From JACVRW01 sp963811055 (GTDB taxonomy: Bacteria; Actinomycetota; Thermoleophilia; Solirubrobacterales; Thermoleophilaceae), in assembly GCA_963811055.1 (NCBI GenBank), contig CAWEPQ010000016.1, forward strand, positions 203,463 through 267,462: a DNA stretch of 64,000 bases, read 5' to 3'. The position numbers were made by a program, and so were the translations under genes. Shown one piece after another: positions 31,942 through 40,493 of the stretch. Positions within the stretch are counted from its first letter, which is position 1. Each line of letters starts with the position of its first letter. Under the pieces are notes generated by a model. It searched no databases. It saw nothing but the letters and a program-made list of their open reading frames with translations, and was not told the DNA's origin.

Positions 31942-32946
31942 CTACGGCGAGATCGCGACCATGCGCTCGATCGGGATGCGCGCCCGCTCGGCGATGGCCG
32001 GGTCCACGCTCACCACCGGGCTCAGGTCGCGCAGCGAGTCGCGCAGCTTGGGCAGCGTGATCATCTTCATGTAGCGGCAGACCGCGGCCCGGTTGGCCGG
32101 GATGAAGGTCTTGCCGGGGTTCTCCTTCTCCAGCGGGTGGAGCATCCCCGTCTCGGTGGCCACGATGAACTCGTCGGCGGACGAGTTGCGGGCGAACTCG
32201 AGCATGCCCCCGGTGGAGAGCATGTGCGTGTGGTCGGCGTCCACGTCGCCCGCCGCCACGTACTCCATCACCTGCGTGGTGCACCCGCATTCGGGATGGA
32301 TGAGGAACTCGGCGCCGGGGTGCTCCGCCCTCACGTCGGAGATGTCCGCCGGCCTGATTCCGGCGTGCACGTGACACTCGCCGTCCCACACCTGGAGGCG
32401 GCGGCCGGTTACGCGCTCCACGTAGGCCCCCAGCCACATGTCGGGCCCGAACAGGATCTCGGTGTCGTCACCGTGCTCGCGCCAGATGTGCTCCACCACC
32501 TGGACCGCGTTCGACGAGGTGCAGCAGTAGTCCGTCTCCGCCTTGACCTCGGCCGTGGTGTTCACGTACATCACCACGAGGGCGCCCGGGTGCTCGCCCT
32601 TCCAGGCGCGCAGCTGGTCGGCGGTGATCGAGTCGGCGAGCGAGCAGCCGGCGTCCAGGTCGGGGATCAGCACCGTCTTGTCGGGCGAGAGGATCGACGC
32701 CGTCTCCGCCATGAAGTGGACGCCGCAGAAGGCGATCACGTCGGCCTCCGTGTCGGCCGCCTTGCGCGAGAGCCCCAGGGAGTCCCCCACGAAGTGCGCC
32801 ACGTCCTGCACCTCGGGCACCTGGTAGTTGTGCGCCAGGATCACGGCGTTCCGTTCCGCCGCGAGCGCCCTGACCTCGTCCTTGAGCGCCGGAATGTTTT
32901 CCAGCGTCAGCGGTGTTCCCGAACCGGGCAGCGTCTGGGACGGCAT
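31942..32946 (-). CDS. nadA: Quinolinate synthase A
   Basis: 334 residues. It condenses iminoaspartate with dihydroxyacetone phosphate to give quinolinate for NAD synthesis. The three [4Fe-4S] cysteines are present in FCGVHFMAETA, IHPECGC and ANRAAVCRYMKM. Other conserved segments are ILAHNYQVPEVQDVAHFVGD and STGGMLEFARNS. nadC lies immediately upstream on the same strand, 65 bp away. The expected nadB (L-aspartate oxidase) is not between or beside them, so iminoaspartate must come from a gene elsewhere. Confidence 0.95.
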   Translation of the reverse strand: MPSQTLPGSGTPLTLENIPALKDEVRALAAERNAVILAHNYQVPEVQDVAHFVGDSLGLSRKAADTEADVIAFCGVHFMAETASILSPDKTVLIPDLDAGCSLADSITADQLRAWKGEHPGALVVMYVNTTAEVKAETDYCCTSSNAVQVVEHIWREHGDDTEILFGPDMWLGAYVERVTGRRLQVWDGECHVHAGIRPADISDVRAEHPGAEFLIHPECGCTTQVMEYVAAGDVDADHTHMLSTGGMLEFARNSSADEFIVATETGMLHPLEKENPGKTFIPANRAAVCRYMKMITLPKLRDSLRDLSPVVSVDPAIAERARIPIERMVAISP

Positions 32947-33011
32947 GTTTCGAACCTCTCTCGGTGTCGAAATGAAGCCTCGCCCTCGTCGGACGGGACT
33001 GACCCCAGAGT

Positions 33012-33830
33012 TTAGAGCCCGTGCAGCATCAGGCTCACATCGAGCGCGGGCGCCGAGTGCGTAAGCGCTCCGATGCTGATCCAGTCGACCCCCGACTCGG
33101 CCACCGCTCGCACGTTGTCGAGCGTCACGCCCCCCGATGCCTCGAGCTCGGCGCGGCCGTCCACGAGCTCAACAGCGCGGCGCAGCCCGGCCGGGTCCAT
33201 GTTGTCGAGCAGGATGCGTCCCGCTCCCGCCGCCAACGCTTCCTCCACCTCCGCGAGGCTCGCGCACTCCACCTCCACGGTCACTCCGGCGGGGGCCCCG
33301 GCGAGCGCCCGGCGGGTGGCCTCCCCCACGCCGCCACCCAGCGCCGAATGGTTCTCCTTCACGAGCACCGCGTCGTAGAGGCCGCGACGGTGGTTGGTAC
33401 CGCCACCGGCCCGCACGGCCTCCTTCTCGAGCTCGCGCAGGCCCGGCGTGGTCTTGCGGGTATCGAGGATGCGGGCGCCAGTGCCCTCCACGGCCCGCAC
33501 GAAGCGCGCCGTGAGCGTGGCCACGCCGGACAGCCGGCCGAGGAAGTTGAGCGCAACACGCTCCCCGGCCAGGATTCCGGCGGCCGGGCCGGTGAGCTCG
33601 GCCAGCGGACCCGGCTCGCGCCAGGTGCCGTCGGTGGCCAGCGCGGTGAAGGAGATTTCTGGGTCGATCCGGGCGAACACCGCCTCGGCCACCCCCAGGC
33701 CCGCCGGCACTCCGGCGGCCCGCTGCTCGATGGTCGCCCGCGCCGTGGCACCGGCGGGAACCACCGCGGCGGTGGTCAGATCTCCCGTTCCCAGGTCCTC
33801 CTCGAGGGCGATGGCGATCAGGTCCGGCAC
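33012..33830 (-). CDS. nadC: Nicotinate-nucleotide pyrophosphorylase (carboxylating)
   Basis: About 272 residues from GTG at 33830; a longer TTG start at 33878 would overlap the divergent ATG. It converts quinolinate and PRPP to nicotinate mononucleotide. Conserved segments: ALEEDLGTGDLTTAAVVP, ALNFLGRLSGVATLT, DTRKTTPGLRELEKEAVRAG, LVKENHSALGG, VEVECASLAEV and SGGVTLDNV. It is paired with nadA downstream. Together they supply the last two steps of de novo NAD precursor synthesis. Confidence 0.95.
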   Translation of the reverse strand: MPDLIAIALEEDLGTGDLTTAAVVPAGATARATIEQRAAGVPAGLGVAEAVFARIDPEISFTALATDGTWREPGPLAELTGPAAGILAGERVALNFLGRLSGVATLTARFVRAVEGTGARILDTRKTTPGLRELEKEAVRAGGGTNHRRGLYDAVLVKENHSALGGGVGEATRRALAGAPAGVTVEVECASLAEVEEALAAGAGRILLDNMDPAGLRRAVELVDGRAELEASGGVTLDNVRAVAESGVDWISIGALTHSAPALDVSLMLHGL

Positions 33831-33877
33831 GCGTCCGGAGGCTATGGGAACCGGCGCGGGATGCCGATGGAGACTCA

Positions 33878-34933
33878 ATGGAAGAGGAAAGCCGAACCGC
33901 TTACGGCTTCCTGAAAGAGATGTTCGCCCGGCAGCCCGACCCCTACGCGGGCGCCGACCTTCCGCCTGCGCGAAACGCGCTCCTCGGGATCCTCGCTCTC
34001 ACCGCCGTACTCTGCCTCGCCTTCCTGCCGCTCGAGCCCGTGGACGGCCGGCTCGGGGACACCGGCTGGGCGGTGGCCGGCCTCGTGCTGGCCGCCTGGA
34101 CCCTGGGCATCGTGTGGATGGCCCAGCGGAAGGTGGGCTGGGGCTTCCTGCTGGCGACTTGCTACGGCGCCGTGGCAGGCCTGGCGGTGCTCAACCTCTT
34201 GTCCGAGGCCTACGTCAGCGCCTACAGCGAGCTGTTCGTGATCTGGGCCGGAGCGTCGGCGGTGCACCCGCCGCGGCGCAGCGTCCCGGTGGTGCTCGCC
34301 GGGGCGATATCCCTCTGGATCCCCTACGTGCTGGACGGAGGGGGCGGCGCGCTGGCCGGGCGGCTGGCCGCGCAGTCGGTGCTGGTGATCGTGGTGGGCT
34401 TTGTGCTCGGGGCGATCCTGTTCGACGTGCGGAGCCAGCGCCTGAACGCCGAGCGCACGGGCAGGCTCGCCCGGCTGGACTCGCTCACCGGCCTCGGCAA
34501 CCGGCTCTCGTTCGACGAGACGCTCGGCGTGGAGATCGCCCGCGCCCGCCGCCAGGGCACGGAGCTCAGCATCGGCATCGCCGACCTCGACGACCTCAAG
34601 GGCATCAACGACCGCTACGGCCATCTCGAGGGCGACCGCTGCATCAGGGAGGCGGCGCGCGCGATCGAGCTGTCCGTGCGCATGACCGACCGCTGCTTCC
34701 GCTGGGGCGGCGACGAGTTCGTGATCGTCCTGCCCGCCACGGATCGCGTGGTGGCGGAGGAGGTGCTCGGCCGGATGGCCAAGGCCGTGGCGGCCGTGTG
34801 CGAGACCCTCGACCGCAGGCCCGTGACGCTCACCTACGGCAGCGCCGAGTTCGACGAGGGCATGACCATCGACGACGTGATGGCGCTTGCCGACCTGTCG
34901 CTACTCGGGAATAAGCCGGCGAAGCACGACTAG
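33878..34933 (+). CDS. GGDEF-domain diguanylate cyclase, membrane-anchored
   Basis: 351 residues. About six membrane helices (residues 30-185) are followed by a cytoplasmic GGDEF domain starting LARLDSLTGLGNRLSFDE. The catalytic site is FRWGGDEFVIV and the allosteric inhibitory I-site RMTD sits five residues before it. An active, feedback-inhibited c-di-GMP synthase is expected. No EAL domain is fused. The signal sensed by the membrane part is unknown. Divergent from nadC and convergent with ftsH. Confidence 0.9.
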   Translation: MEEESRTAYGFLKEMFARQPDPYAGADLPPARNALLGILALTAVLCLAFLPLEPVDGRLGDTGWAVAGLVLAAWTLGIVWMAQRKVGWGFLLATCYGAVAGLAVLNLLSEAYVSAYSELFVIWAGASAVHPPRRSVPVVLAGAISLWIPYVLDGGGGALAGRLAAQSVLVIVVGFVLGAILFDVRSQRLNAERTGRLARLDSLTGLGNRLSFDETLGVEIARARRQGTELSIGIADLDDLKGINDRYGHLEGDRCIREAARAIELSVRMTDRCFRWGGDEFVIVLPATDRVVAEEVLGRMAKAVAAVCETLDRRPVTLTYGSAEFDEGMTIDDVMALADLSLLGNKPAKHD

Positions 34934-36909
34934 CTCGGCGCCAGCACGCGACCGCGCTCGATACCGGCGGCCGCGTAGGCCTCCTGCTCGTCGAGCGTCT
35001 CGCTCTCGAGCAGCGCCTGCGCCAGCGCGTCGAGCTTGTCGCGGTTGGCGCTCAGCAGGACGCGGGTGGCCTCGAGCTCCTCGTCCACGATCCGCCTGAC
35101 CTCGGAGTCCACCAGCTCCTGCGTGGCCTCGGAGACCGGCTCGGATCCTGGGAGCAGCGGGTTGCGGCCCTCGCTCGGAGTCACCACGAGGAAGCCCACG
35201 CGCTCGCTCATACCCCAGCGCTCGACCATCCCGCGCGCCAGGCGGGTGACCTGCTGGATGTCCGACTCGGCGCCGGTGGTGGCGTCGTTGAACTCGAGCT
35301 CCTCGGCGGCGCGGCCGCCGATCGACACGCGGATCTTGGCGCGCAGGTCGTACTCCGAGTAGTTGAAGCGGTCGTCCTCCGGTGTGGAGAGCGTGACCCC
35401 GAGCGCCATCCCGCGCGGGATGATCGACACCTTGCGCACCGGGTCGGCGCCCGGCGTGAGCATCCCCACGATGGCGTGGCCCGACTCGTGGTAGGCGATG
35501 CGGCGCCGGTCGGCCTCGCTGAGCACCAGCTTTCGGGCCGTGCCGAGCTGGATCTTCTCGAGCGCGTCCGTGAAGTCGGAGCGCTGCACCTTGTCGTGGC
35601 CGCGGCGGGCCGCCAGCAGCGCCGCCTCGTTCACGAGGTTCGCCAGGTCCGCGCCCACCATCCCCGGCGTGGACTGCGCCAGCCGCTCGAGGTCCAGGTC
35701 GTCGGCCAGCGGCACCGAGCGGGTGTGCACGCGCAGGATCAGCTCCCTGCCCTTGCCGTCGGGAGGCGACACCACCACGCGCCGGTCGAAGCGGCCGGGG
35801 CGCAGGAGCGCCGCATCCAGGACGTCGGGCCGGTTGGTGGCCGCGAGCACGATCACACCCACGTTCGGATCGAAGCCGTCCATCTCGGTGAGGATCTGGT
35901 TGAGCGTCTGCTCGCGCTCGTCGTGGCCACCCAGGCCCCCGCCGCGGCCGCGCGCGCCGCCGATCGCGTCGAGCTCGTCGATGAACACGATCGCGGGCGC
36001 CGCCTCCTCGGCCTGCTTGAAGAGGTCGCGCACGCGCGAGGCGCCGATGCCCACGATCGCCTCGATGAACTCTGCGGCCGAGGCCGAGAAGAACGGCACG
36101 CCGGCCTCGCCGGCCACGGCCCGGGCCAGCAGTGTCTTGCCGGTGCCCGGCGGCCCGGAGAGCAGCACGCCGCGCGGGATCCGCGCACCGAGCTTCTGGT
36201 ACTTCGTGGGCTCCTTCAGAAAGTCCACGACCTCCTCCAGCTCGGCCTTGGCATCGTCGATGCCCGCCACGTCGGCGAAGGTCACCGTCTGCTGAGAGCT
36301 CTCCACCCGCTTGGCCCGCGAGCGCCCGAACTGGGCGAGCATGCCACCGCCACCGGCCCCCGCCGCCGCTCGCCGGGCGAACCAGACGAACAGCCCCACC
36401 AGCAGGATGGTCGGGCCGAAGCTGAACAGGATCGTCTCGAAGAGCGAGCGCTCGCCGGGCGGCTCGGCGTTCACCGTCACCTTGTTGTCCTCGAGCAGCG
36501 CCGACAGGGCGTTGTCGTTCGCGAATGACGGGATCTCGGTCTTGAAGTCCTTGGCCTTGTCGCCCTTGTAGGTGACCTCCTTCTTGAACTCGCCCTGCAC
36601 CGTGTCGCCCTCGGCGGCGATCTCCTTGACGTTGCCGGCCTTGACCTGGGCGATGAAGGTCGGGGTGTAGGGCACCCGGATCACTTCCTTGGCCGGCGCG
36701 AGCACCTGCACGAGCAGCCAGTTCACGAGGAACAGGACCGCCAGGATCGTCACGAAGCGCCGCAGGCTGAACGGCAGCATCGGCTGGCGCTGCTTCGGCG
36801 CGCCGCGGCCGTCGGGCGCCGGGCTCACCCGCCAAGGATGCTTGCCGGCTCCGTCAGCGGGCGGCGGTGGCGCGGTGCGCGGGTCCGGCGCACGGGACGA
36901 GTCGGCCAT
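34930..36909 (-). CDS. ftsH: ATP-dependent zinc metalloprotease FtsH
   Basis: 659 residues from ATG at 36909. A proline-rich cytoplasmic tail (1-45) precedes a membrane helix (about 51-71), a periplasmic domain and a second helix (about 160-178). The AAA+ domain has Walker A GPPGTGKT (252-259), Walker B IVFIDELDA (307-314) and the second region of homology RPGRFDRRVVV. The zinc site HESGH is at 474-478. It extracts and degrades membrane proteins, and is one of the proteases known to remove SsrA-tagged proteins in other bacteria. The C terminus is short. Confidence 0.97.
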   Translation of the reverse strand: MADSSRAPDPRTAPPPPADGAGKHPWRVSPAPDGRGAPKQRQPMLPFSLRRFVTILAVLFLVNWLLVQVLAPAKEVIRVPYTPTFIAQVKAGNVKEIAAEGDTVQGEFKKEVTYKGDKAKDFKTEIPSFANDNALSALLEDNKVTVNAEPPGERSLFETILFSFGPTILLVGLFVWFARRAAAGAGGGGMLAQFGRSRAKRVESSQQTVTFADVAGIDDAKAELEEVVDFLKEPTKYQKLGARIPRGVLLSGPPGTGKTLLARAVAGEAGVPFFSASAAEFIEAIVGIGASRVRDLFKQAEEAAPAIVFIDELDAIGGARGRGGGLGGHDEREQTLNQILTEMDGFDPNVGVIVLAATNRPDVLDAALLRPGRFDRRVVVSPPDGKGRELILRVHTRSVPLADDLDLERLAQSTPGMVGADLANLVNEAALLAARRGHDKVQRSDFTDALEKIQLGTARKLVLSEADRRRIAYHESGHAIVGMLTPGADPVRKVSIIPRGMALGVTLSTPEDDRFNYSEYDLRAKIRVSIGGRAAEELEFNDATTGAESDIQQVTRLARGMVERWGMSERVGFLVVTPSEGRNPLLPGSEPVSEATQELVDSEVRRIVDEELEATRVLLSANRDKLDALAQALLESETLDEQEAYAAAGIERGRVLAPS

Positions 36910-36954
36910 GCGGAGATGGTAGGCAGCGGACGCGGGACGCAACGAGCCGAGCGC

Positions 36955-37401
36955 TCAGCCGAGCCAGGTGATGTCGTACTTCTCGGACACCGTCGCGTAT
37001 GCCTCGGGGCCAAGCGTGCCATCTCGCTCCGCCGCGCCGAGCTCGCGGAAGAAGCCTTCGAAGCCGGCCGGGGAGGTCATAACCAGGAGCCTGCCCACGC
37101 CCGGCTCGACGCGACGCTGGGAGTGCGGCACCCCGCGCGGGAGAAAGGCCATCCCGCCCGGCCCCACGCTGAACTCGTCGTCGCCGCATCGGACCACGTG
37201 CCCTCGAGGATGTAGAACAGCTCGTCCTCGTTCGCGTGGACGTGATGGAGCGGCGTATCAGCAGCGGCGGCGCCTCCTCCACGATGCTGAACGCCCCGCC
37301 CGTGTCTCGGCGGAGGCCCTGATCACGAAGTTGCCACCCGCGAACGAGACCTGCTCACCTCCGCCGGCCGGCAGCGCGTAACCCGAAGCCTGGCCGGGCA
37401 C
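36955..37401 (-). pseudogene. Cupin domain protein with three frameshifts
   Basis: A cupin can be read if the frame is corrected three times within about 170 bp. The segments are YALPAGGGEQVSFAGGNFVI with RASAET, then GAFSIVEEAPPLL, then DTPLHHVHANEDELFYILEG, then HVVRCGDDEFSVGPGGMAFL to TWLG and TGA. Each break fits loss of one base from a short run (ACCACG to ACACG; CTGGAT to CTGAT; GGCCAC to GGCAC). The metal-binding H, H, E and GVPHSQ motifs are all present in the corrected frame. It begins GTG at 37401, 5 bp after the UBP zinc-finger gene. Either a recent pseudogene or a functional gene with consensus errors. Confidence 0.75.
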
Positions 37402-37406
37402 GGTCC

Positions 37407-37727
37407 TCAGCCCATCAACGGCGACGGCGGGATGCGGGTCTCGCCCACGATCTCCGGGATCAGCATCCCGACCTGGTCGACAAAGCACCAGCACCAGTCC
37501 TCGCCGGGCTCGAGCGAGCGCATGACCGGGTGCTCGCTGTCCGTGGCATGCGCGGTGGCGTGGCGGTTGGGCGAGTCGTCGCAGCAGCCCACGTGGCCGC
37601 ACTCGAGACAGATGCGCAGATGCATCCACTTGCCGCCCATGGCCAGGCAGTCCTCGCAGCCCTCCACGGCTTCCGGGAGCTCGGTGAGCTTGACGTGGTC
37701 ACGGTGTGTGCAGACGGCCATCGTCAT
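37407..37727 (-). CDS. UBP-type zinc finger protein
   Basis: 106 residues. The Cys/His pattern of a ubiquitin-protease-type zinc finger is complete: CTHRDH, then CEDCLAMG, CLECGHVGCC, and histidines in NRHATAHATDSEHPVM, ending LEPGEDWCWCFVD. In eukaryotes this domain binds the free C terminus of ubiquitin. Actinobacterial stand-alone versions are common but of unknown function. A C-terminal tail of 20 residues follows. It sits upstream of the cupin in an apparent operon. Confidence 0.9.
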   Translation of the reverse strand: MTMAVCTHRDHVKLTELPEAVEGCEDCLAMGGKWMHLRICLECGHVGCCDDSPNRHATAHATDSEHPVMRSLEPGEDWCWCFVDQVGMLIPEIVGETRIPPSPLMG

Positions 37728-37780
37728 GATCTTCGCAAGATGGCCGCCGAAACGACAACTCAGACACTCAGGAGGCGCGG

Positions 37781-38440
37781 ATGACTCTGCGAATCGGTGA
37801 CACGGCCCCGGACTTCGAGGCCGATACGACGGAAGGTCCCATCCGGTTTCACGACTGGATCGGCGACGGCTGGGCGGTGCTCTTCTCGCATCCCAAGGAC
37901 TTCACCCCGGTCTGCACCACCGAGCTCGGCTACATGGCCAAGGTCAAGCCCGACTTCGACAGCCGGAACGTGAAGGTCATCGGCCTCTCGGTGGACCCGG
38001 TGGACAGGCACAGCGAATGGTTCAACGACATCGAGGCGACTCAGGGCCACGCCCCCAACTACCCGCTGATCGGCGACGTGGACTACAAGGTGTCGAAGCT
38101 CTACGACATGCTCTCCGAGGACGTGGAGGGCGACCCGCTCGAGCGCACGCCGGCGGACAACCAGACCGTTCGCAACGTCGTGGTGGTCGGCCCGGACAAG
38201 AAGGTCAAGCTGATCCTCGCGTACCCGATGACCACGGGCCGCAACTTCGACGAGGTGCTGCGGGTGATCGACTCGCTCCAGCTGACCGCCAAGCACAAGG
38301 TCGCGACGCCGGTCAACTGGAAGCAGGGGGAAGACGTGATCATCGCCGGCTCGGTGTCCGACGAGGCCGCCCGGGAGCAGTACCCCGACGGCTGGGAGTC
38401 GCCGCGCCCGTACATCCGGATCGTGCCGCAGCCGCAATGA
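37781..38440 (+). CDS. 1-Cys peroxiredoxin (Prx6 type)
   Basis: 219 residues. The peroxidatic cysteine is C45 in DFTPVCTTELG, and it is the only cysteine in the protein, so there is no resolving Cys. Partner residues are in VIGLSVDPVDRHSEW and the C-terminal domain AREQYPDGWESPRPYIR. It reduces H2O2 and alkyl hydroperoxides, with an external thiol as reductant. AGGAGG lies 7 bp upstream of the ATG. It is divergent from the zinc finger gene. Confidence 0.95.
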   Translation: MTLRIGDTAPDFEADTTEGPIRFHDWIGDGWAVLFSHPKDFTPVCTTELGYMAKVKPDFDSRNVKVIGLSVDPVDRHSEWFNDIEATQGHAPNYPLIGDVDYKVSKLYDMLSEDVEGDPLERTPADNQTVRNVVVVGPDKKVKLILAYPMTTGRNFDEVLRVIDSLQLTAKHKVATPVNWKQGEDVIIAGSVSDEAAREQYPDGWESPRPYIRIVPQPQ

Positions 38441-38505
38441 GCGGCGATTAGTCCGGGGCCGGCGGGCGGTCTTAGCCTCCGAGACCCCGCGAACAGGAGG
38501 ACGAG

Positions 38506-39072
38506 ATGGCAAAGGTCGTGGTATCCCAATTCATGACGCTCGACGGCGTGGTGGAGGACCCGGGCGGCTCGGAGAACGCCGACCGCGGGGGCTGGGCCTT
38601 CAACTACGACCGCGGGCCGGACGGCGACAAGTTCAAGCTCGATGAGCTCATGGCGTCAGACGTTCTGCTGCTGGGCCGCGTGACCTACGAGGGCTTTGCC
38701 GAGGCCTGGCCGACTCGGGAGGGCGAGTTCGCCGACAAGTTCAACGGAATGCAGAAGTACGTGGTCTCCACGACGATGGAGAGCGCCGACTGGAACAACT
38801 CGACGATCATCAAGGACGACGTGGCCGGCGCGGTGGCGAAGCTGAAGGAAGCGCCCGGCGGCGACATCCTCGTGAACGGGAGCGTCCAGCTCGTCAAGAC
38901 CCTGATCGAGCACGGCGTGGTGGACGAGCTGCGGCTGATGGTCTTCCCGGTGGTGCTCGGCACAGGCAAGCGGCTGTTCACGGAGCTCGCCGAGTCCACG
39001 TCCTTCCGGCTGACCGAGGCCAAGCCCGCGGGCGAGACGCTGGTGCTGGTCTACGAGCCCGCCGAGGCGTGA
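38506..39072 (+). CDS. Dihydrofolate-reductase-fold family protein
   Basis: 188 residues, RibD C-terminal/YyaP type. Motifs: VVVSQFMTLDGVVEDPGG, LLLGRVTYEGFAEAWP, KYVVSTTMESADWNNSTII and GGDILVNGSVQLVKTLIEHG. The protein probably reduces a pteridine-like or other heterocycle, but the substrate is not known. The ribosome-binding site AGGAGG precedes the ATG. It is followed closely by trmO. Not a classical FolA, as the substrate-pocket signature differs. Confidence 0.88.
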   Translation: MAKVVVSQFMTLDGVVEDPGGSENADRGGWAFNYDRGPDGDKFKLDELMASDVLLLGRVTYEGFAEAWPTREGEFADKFNGMQKYVVSTTMESADWNNSTIIKDDVAGAVAKLKEAPGGDILVNGSVQLVKTLIEHGVVDELRLMVFPVVLGTGKRLFTELAESTSFRLTEAKPAGETLVLVYEPAEA

Positions 39073-39082
39073 GGGAGGCCGC

Positions 39083-39475
39083 ATCGAGCTCGATCCGATA
39101 GGGGTCGTGGAGTCTCCGCTGACGGATCTGTCGGCGGCACCCAAGCAGGGTGACGAGGGCGGGCCGGACGCCTGGCTCCTGTTCGAGCCGGCCGTGGCCG
39201 AGGGCCTGACCGACATCCGCCCGGGAGACAGGATCATCGTCGTGACCTGGCTGCACCGGGCCGGCCGCGACGTGCTGCGGGTGCACCCGCGCGACGATCC
39301 CGCCAACCCACTTCGCGGCGTGTTCAGCACGCGCTCGGCCGACAGGCCCAACCCGATCGGCCTCCACCCGGTGGAGGTGCTGTCGGTGGACGGCCTGCGG
39401 ATCCAGGTGAGCGGCCTGGAGGCCGTGGACGGGACGCCGATCGTGGACGTGAAGCCGGTGCTGGGGCCTGGGTGA
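39083..39475 (+). CDS. TrmO-like tRNA methyltransferase (TsaA/YaeB family)
   Basis: 131 residues if the start is ATC at 39083 (IELDPIGVVESPLTD); 122 residues from GTG at 39107. TrmO N6-methylates the t6A37 of tRNAs using SAM. Conserved motifs: GVFSTRSADRPNPIGLHPV and GLEAVDGTPIVDVKP. The first beta-strand of the family begins at the ATC-encoded residue, with AGGGAGG 4 bp upstream and no ATG, GTG or TTG in frame there. This suggests a rare non-AUG start or a base error. The stop overlaps the next gene as GTGA. Confidence 0.85.
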   Translation: MELDPIGVVESPLTDLSAAPKQGDEGGPDAWLLFEPAVAEGLTDIRPGDRIIVVTWLHRAGRDVLRVHPRDDPANPLRGVFSTRSADRPNPIGLHPVEVLSVDGLRIQVSGLEAVDGTPIVDVKPVLGPG

Positions 39476-40041
39476 ACTACGATCGCCACGTGCCCGATCG
39501 CCTGTTCTTCACGGAGTCCGACGAGGCCAACGCGCTCATCGCGTCCGATCCGATGGCGCTGCTCGTGGGCTTCGTGCTCGACCAGCAGGTGACGGTGCAG
39601 AAGGCGTTTTCGGGGCCGCTCGTCCTGCGCGAGCGCCTCGGCGCGATCGACGCGGAGACGCTGGCTGCGGCCGACCTCGAGCCCGTGTTCAGGACCAAGC
39701 CGGCGATCCATCGCTATCCCGGCTCGATGGCCGGCCGTGTGCACGCGCTCGCCGTGCACGTGCGCGACAACCTCGGCGGGGACGCGGCCCGGGTGTGGAC
39801 GGAGGCTCGCGACTCGGACGAGCTGCGCGCGAACCTCGCGGCGCTGCCGGGATTCGGCGAGATGAAGATCAAGGCTCTGGGCTCCGTCCTGGCCAAGCGC
39901 TTCGAGGTGGAGGCCGCGCGCGACCTCGTGCCGTGGCATCCGACACTGGGGGATGTGGATTCGCCGCAGGCGCTCGCGGACTACCAGGCGGCCAAGCGCA
40001 TCCACAAGGCCGAATGGTCCAAGGCCGCGGCGAGGTCGTAG
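39472..40041 (+). CDS. HhH-GPD base-excision repair family protein
   Basis: 189 residues, GTG start. The helix-hairpin-helix GPD fold appears as LLVGFVLDQQVTVQKAFSGP near residue 30 and LAALPGFGEMKIKALGSVLA in the hairpin. The typical catalytic Lys/Asp pair of glycosylases is not obvious, so the activity may be atypical or absent. The protein is well represented in Actinobacteria. It overlaps the trmO stop and the zinc-ribbon gene start. Confidence 0.82.
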   Translation: MNYDRHVPDRLFFTESDEANALIASDPMALLVGFVLDQQVTVQKAFSGPLVLRERLGAIDAETLAAADLEPVFRTKPAIHRYPGSMAGRVHALAVHVRDNLGGDAARVWTEARDSDELRANLAALPGFGEMKIKALGSVLAKRFEVEAARDLVPWHPTLGDVDSPQALADYQAAKRIHKAEWSKAAARS

Positions 40042-40493
40042 ACACCGACACGAGCTGCCCCCGCTGCGGCGCCGGCGCGGCCGCCGGCGCGTCATCGTGC
40101 GGCGACTGCGGCTATGTGTTCTTCGAGGCGCGCCCCCGCCGCTCGCTGCCGCGTCCGTCGCCCGTGCGGACCGCTGCGGCGCTGACGGTGGTGGCCGGCG
40201 CCGTGGCGCTCACGCTGCTGCTCTCCCGCGATCAGGCCCCGGAGCCCCCGGCGCCGGTACCGGCCATCAGCGCCGACCGGCGGCTCGAGCAGCGGCTGCG
40301 GACGAGCGGCGTGGAGGATGTCGGGGGCGTCGATTGCCAGGCCACGATCCGCGCTCGCCGCCTGACGCGCTGCGACCTCCTCTTCGACAACGGGGACACG
40401 CAGCTGCTGCTGGTTCGCCTCACCGCGGACGGCGAGCTGGACATCCAGCAGCCGTACCCCGCGCAGCGGCGGCCGGGCGACAACAGTCAGTGA
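40014..40493 (+). CDS. Zinc-ribbon membrane protein
   Basis: 159 residues from ATG at 40014, overlapping the previous gene by 28 bp. An N-terminal double CxxC zinc ribbon (CPRCGAG...CGDCGY) precedes one membrane helix (AALTVVAGAVALTLLLS). An extracytoplasmic domain of about 85 residues has two cysteines (DCQATIRARRLTRCDLLF) likely to form a disulfide. The function is unknown. It is followed with GTGA overlap by a multi-pass membrane protein. Confidence 0.8.
   Translation: MVQGRGEVVDTDTSCPRCGAGAAAGASSCGDCGYVFFEARPRRSLPRPSPVRTAAALTVVAGAVALTLLLSRDQAPEPPAPVPAISADRRLEQRLRTSGVEDVGGVDCQATIRARRLTRCDLLFDNGDTQLLLVRLTADGELDIQQPYPAQRRPGDNSQ

Noticed and set aside
38656..40095. A 479-codon open frame on the minus strand across the RibD-like, trmO and HhH genes.
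   Set aside because: The plus-strand genes have clear family motifs, ribosome-binding sites and overlaps; the antisense translation has none.
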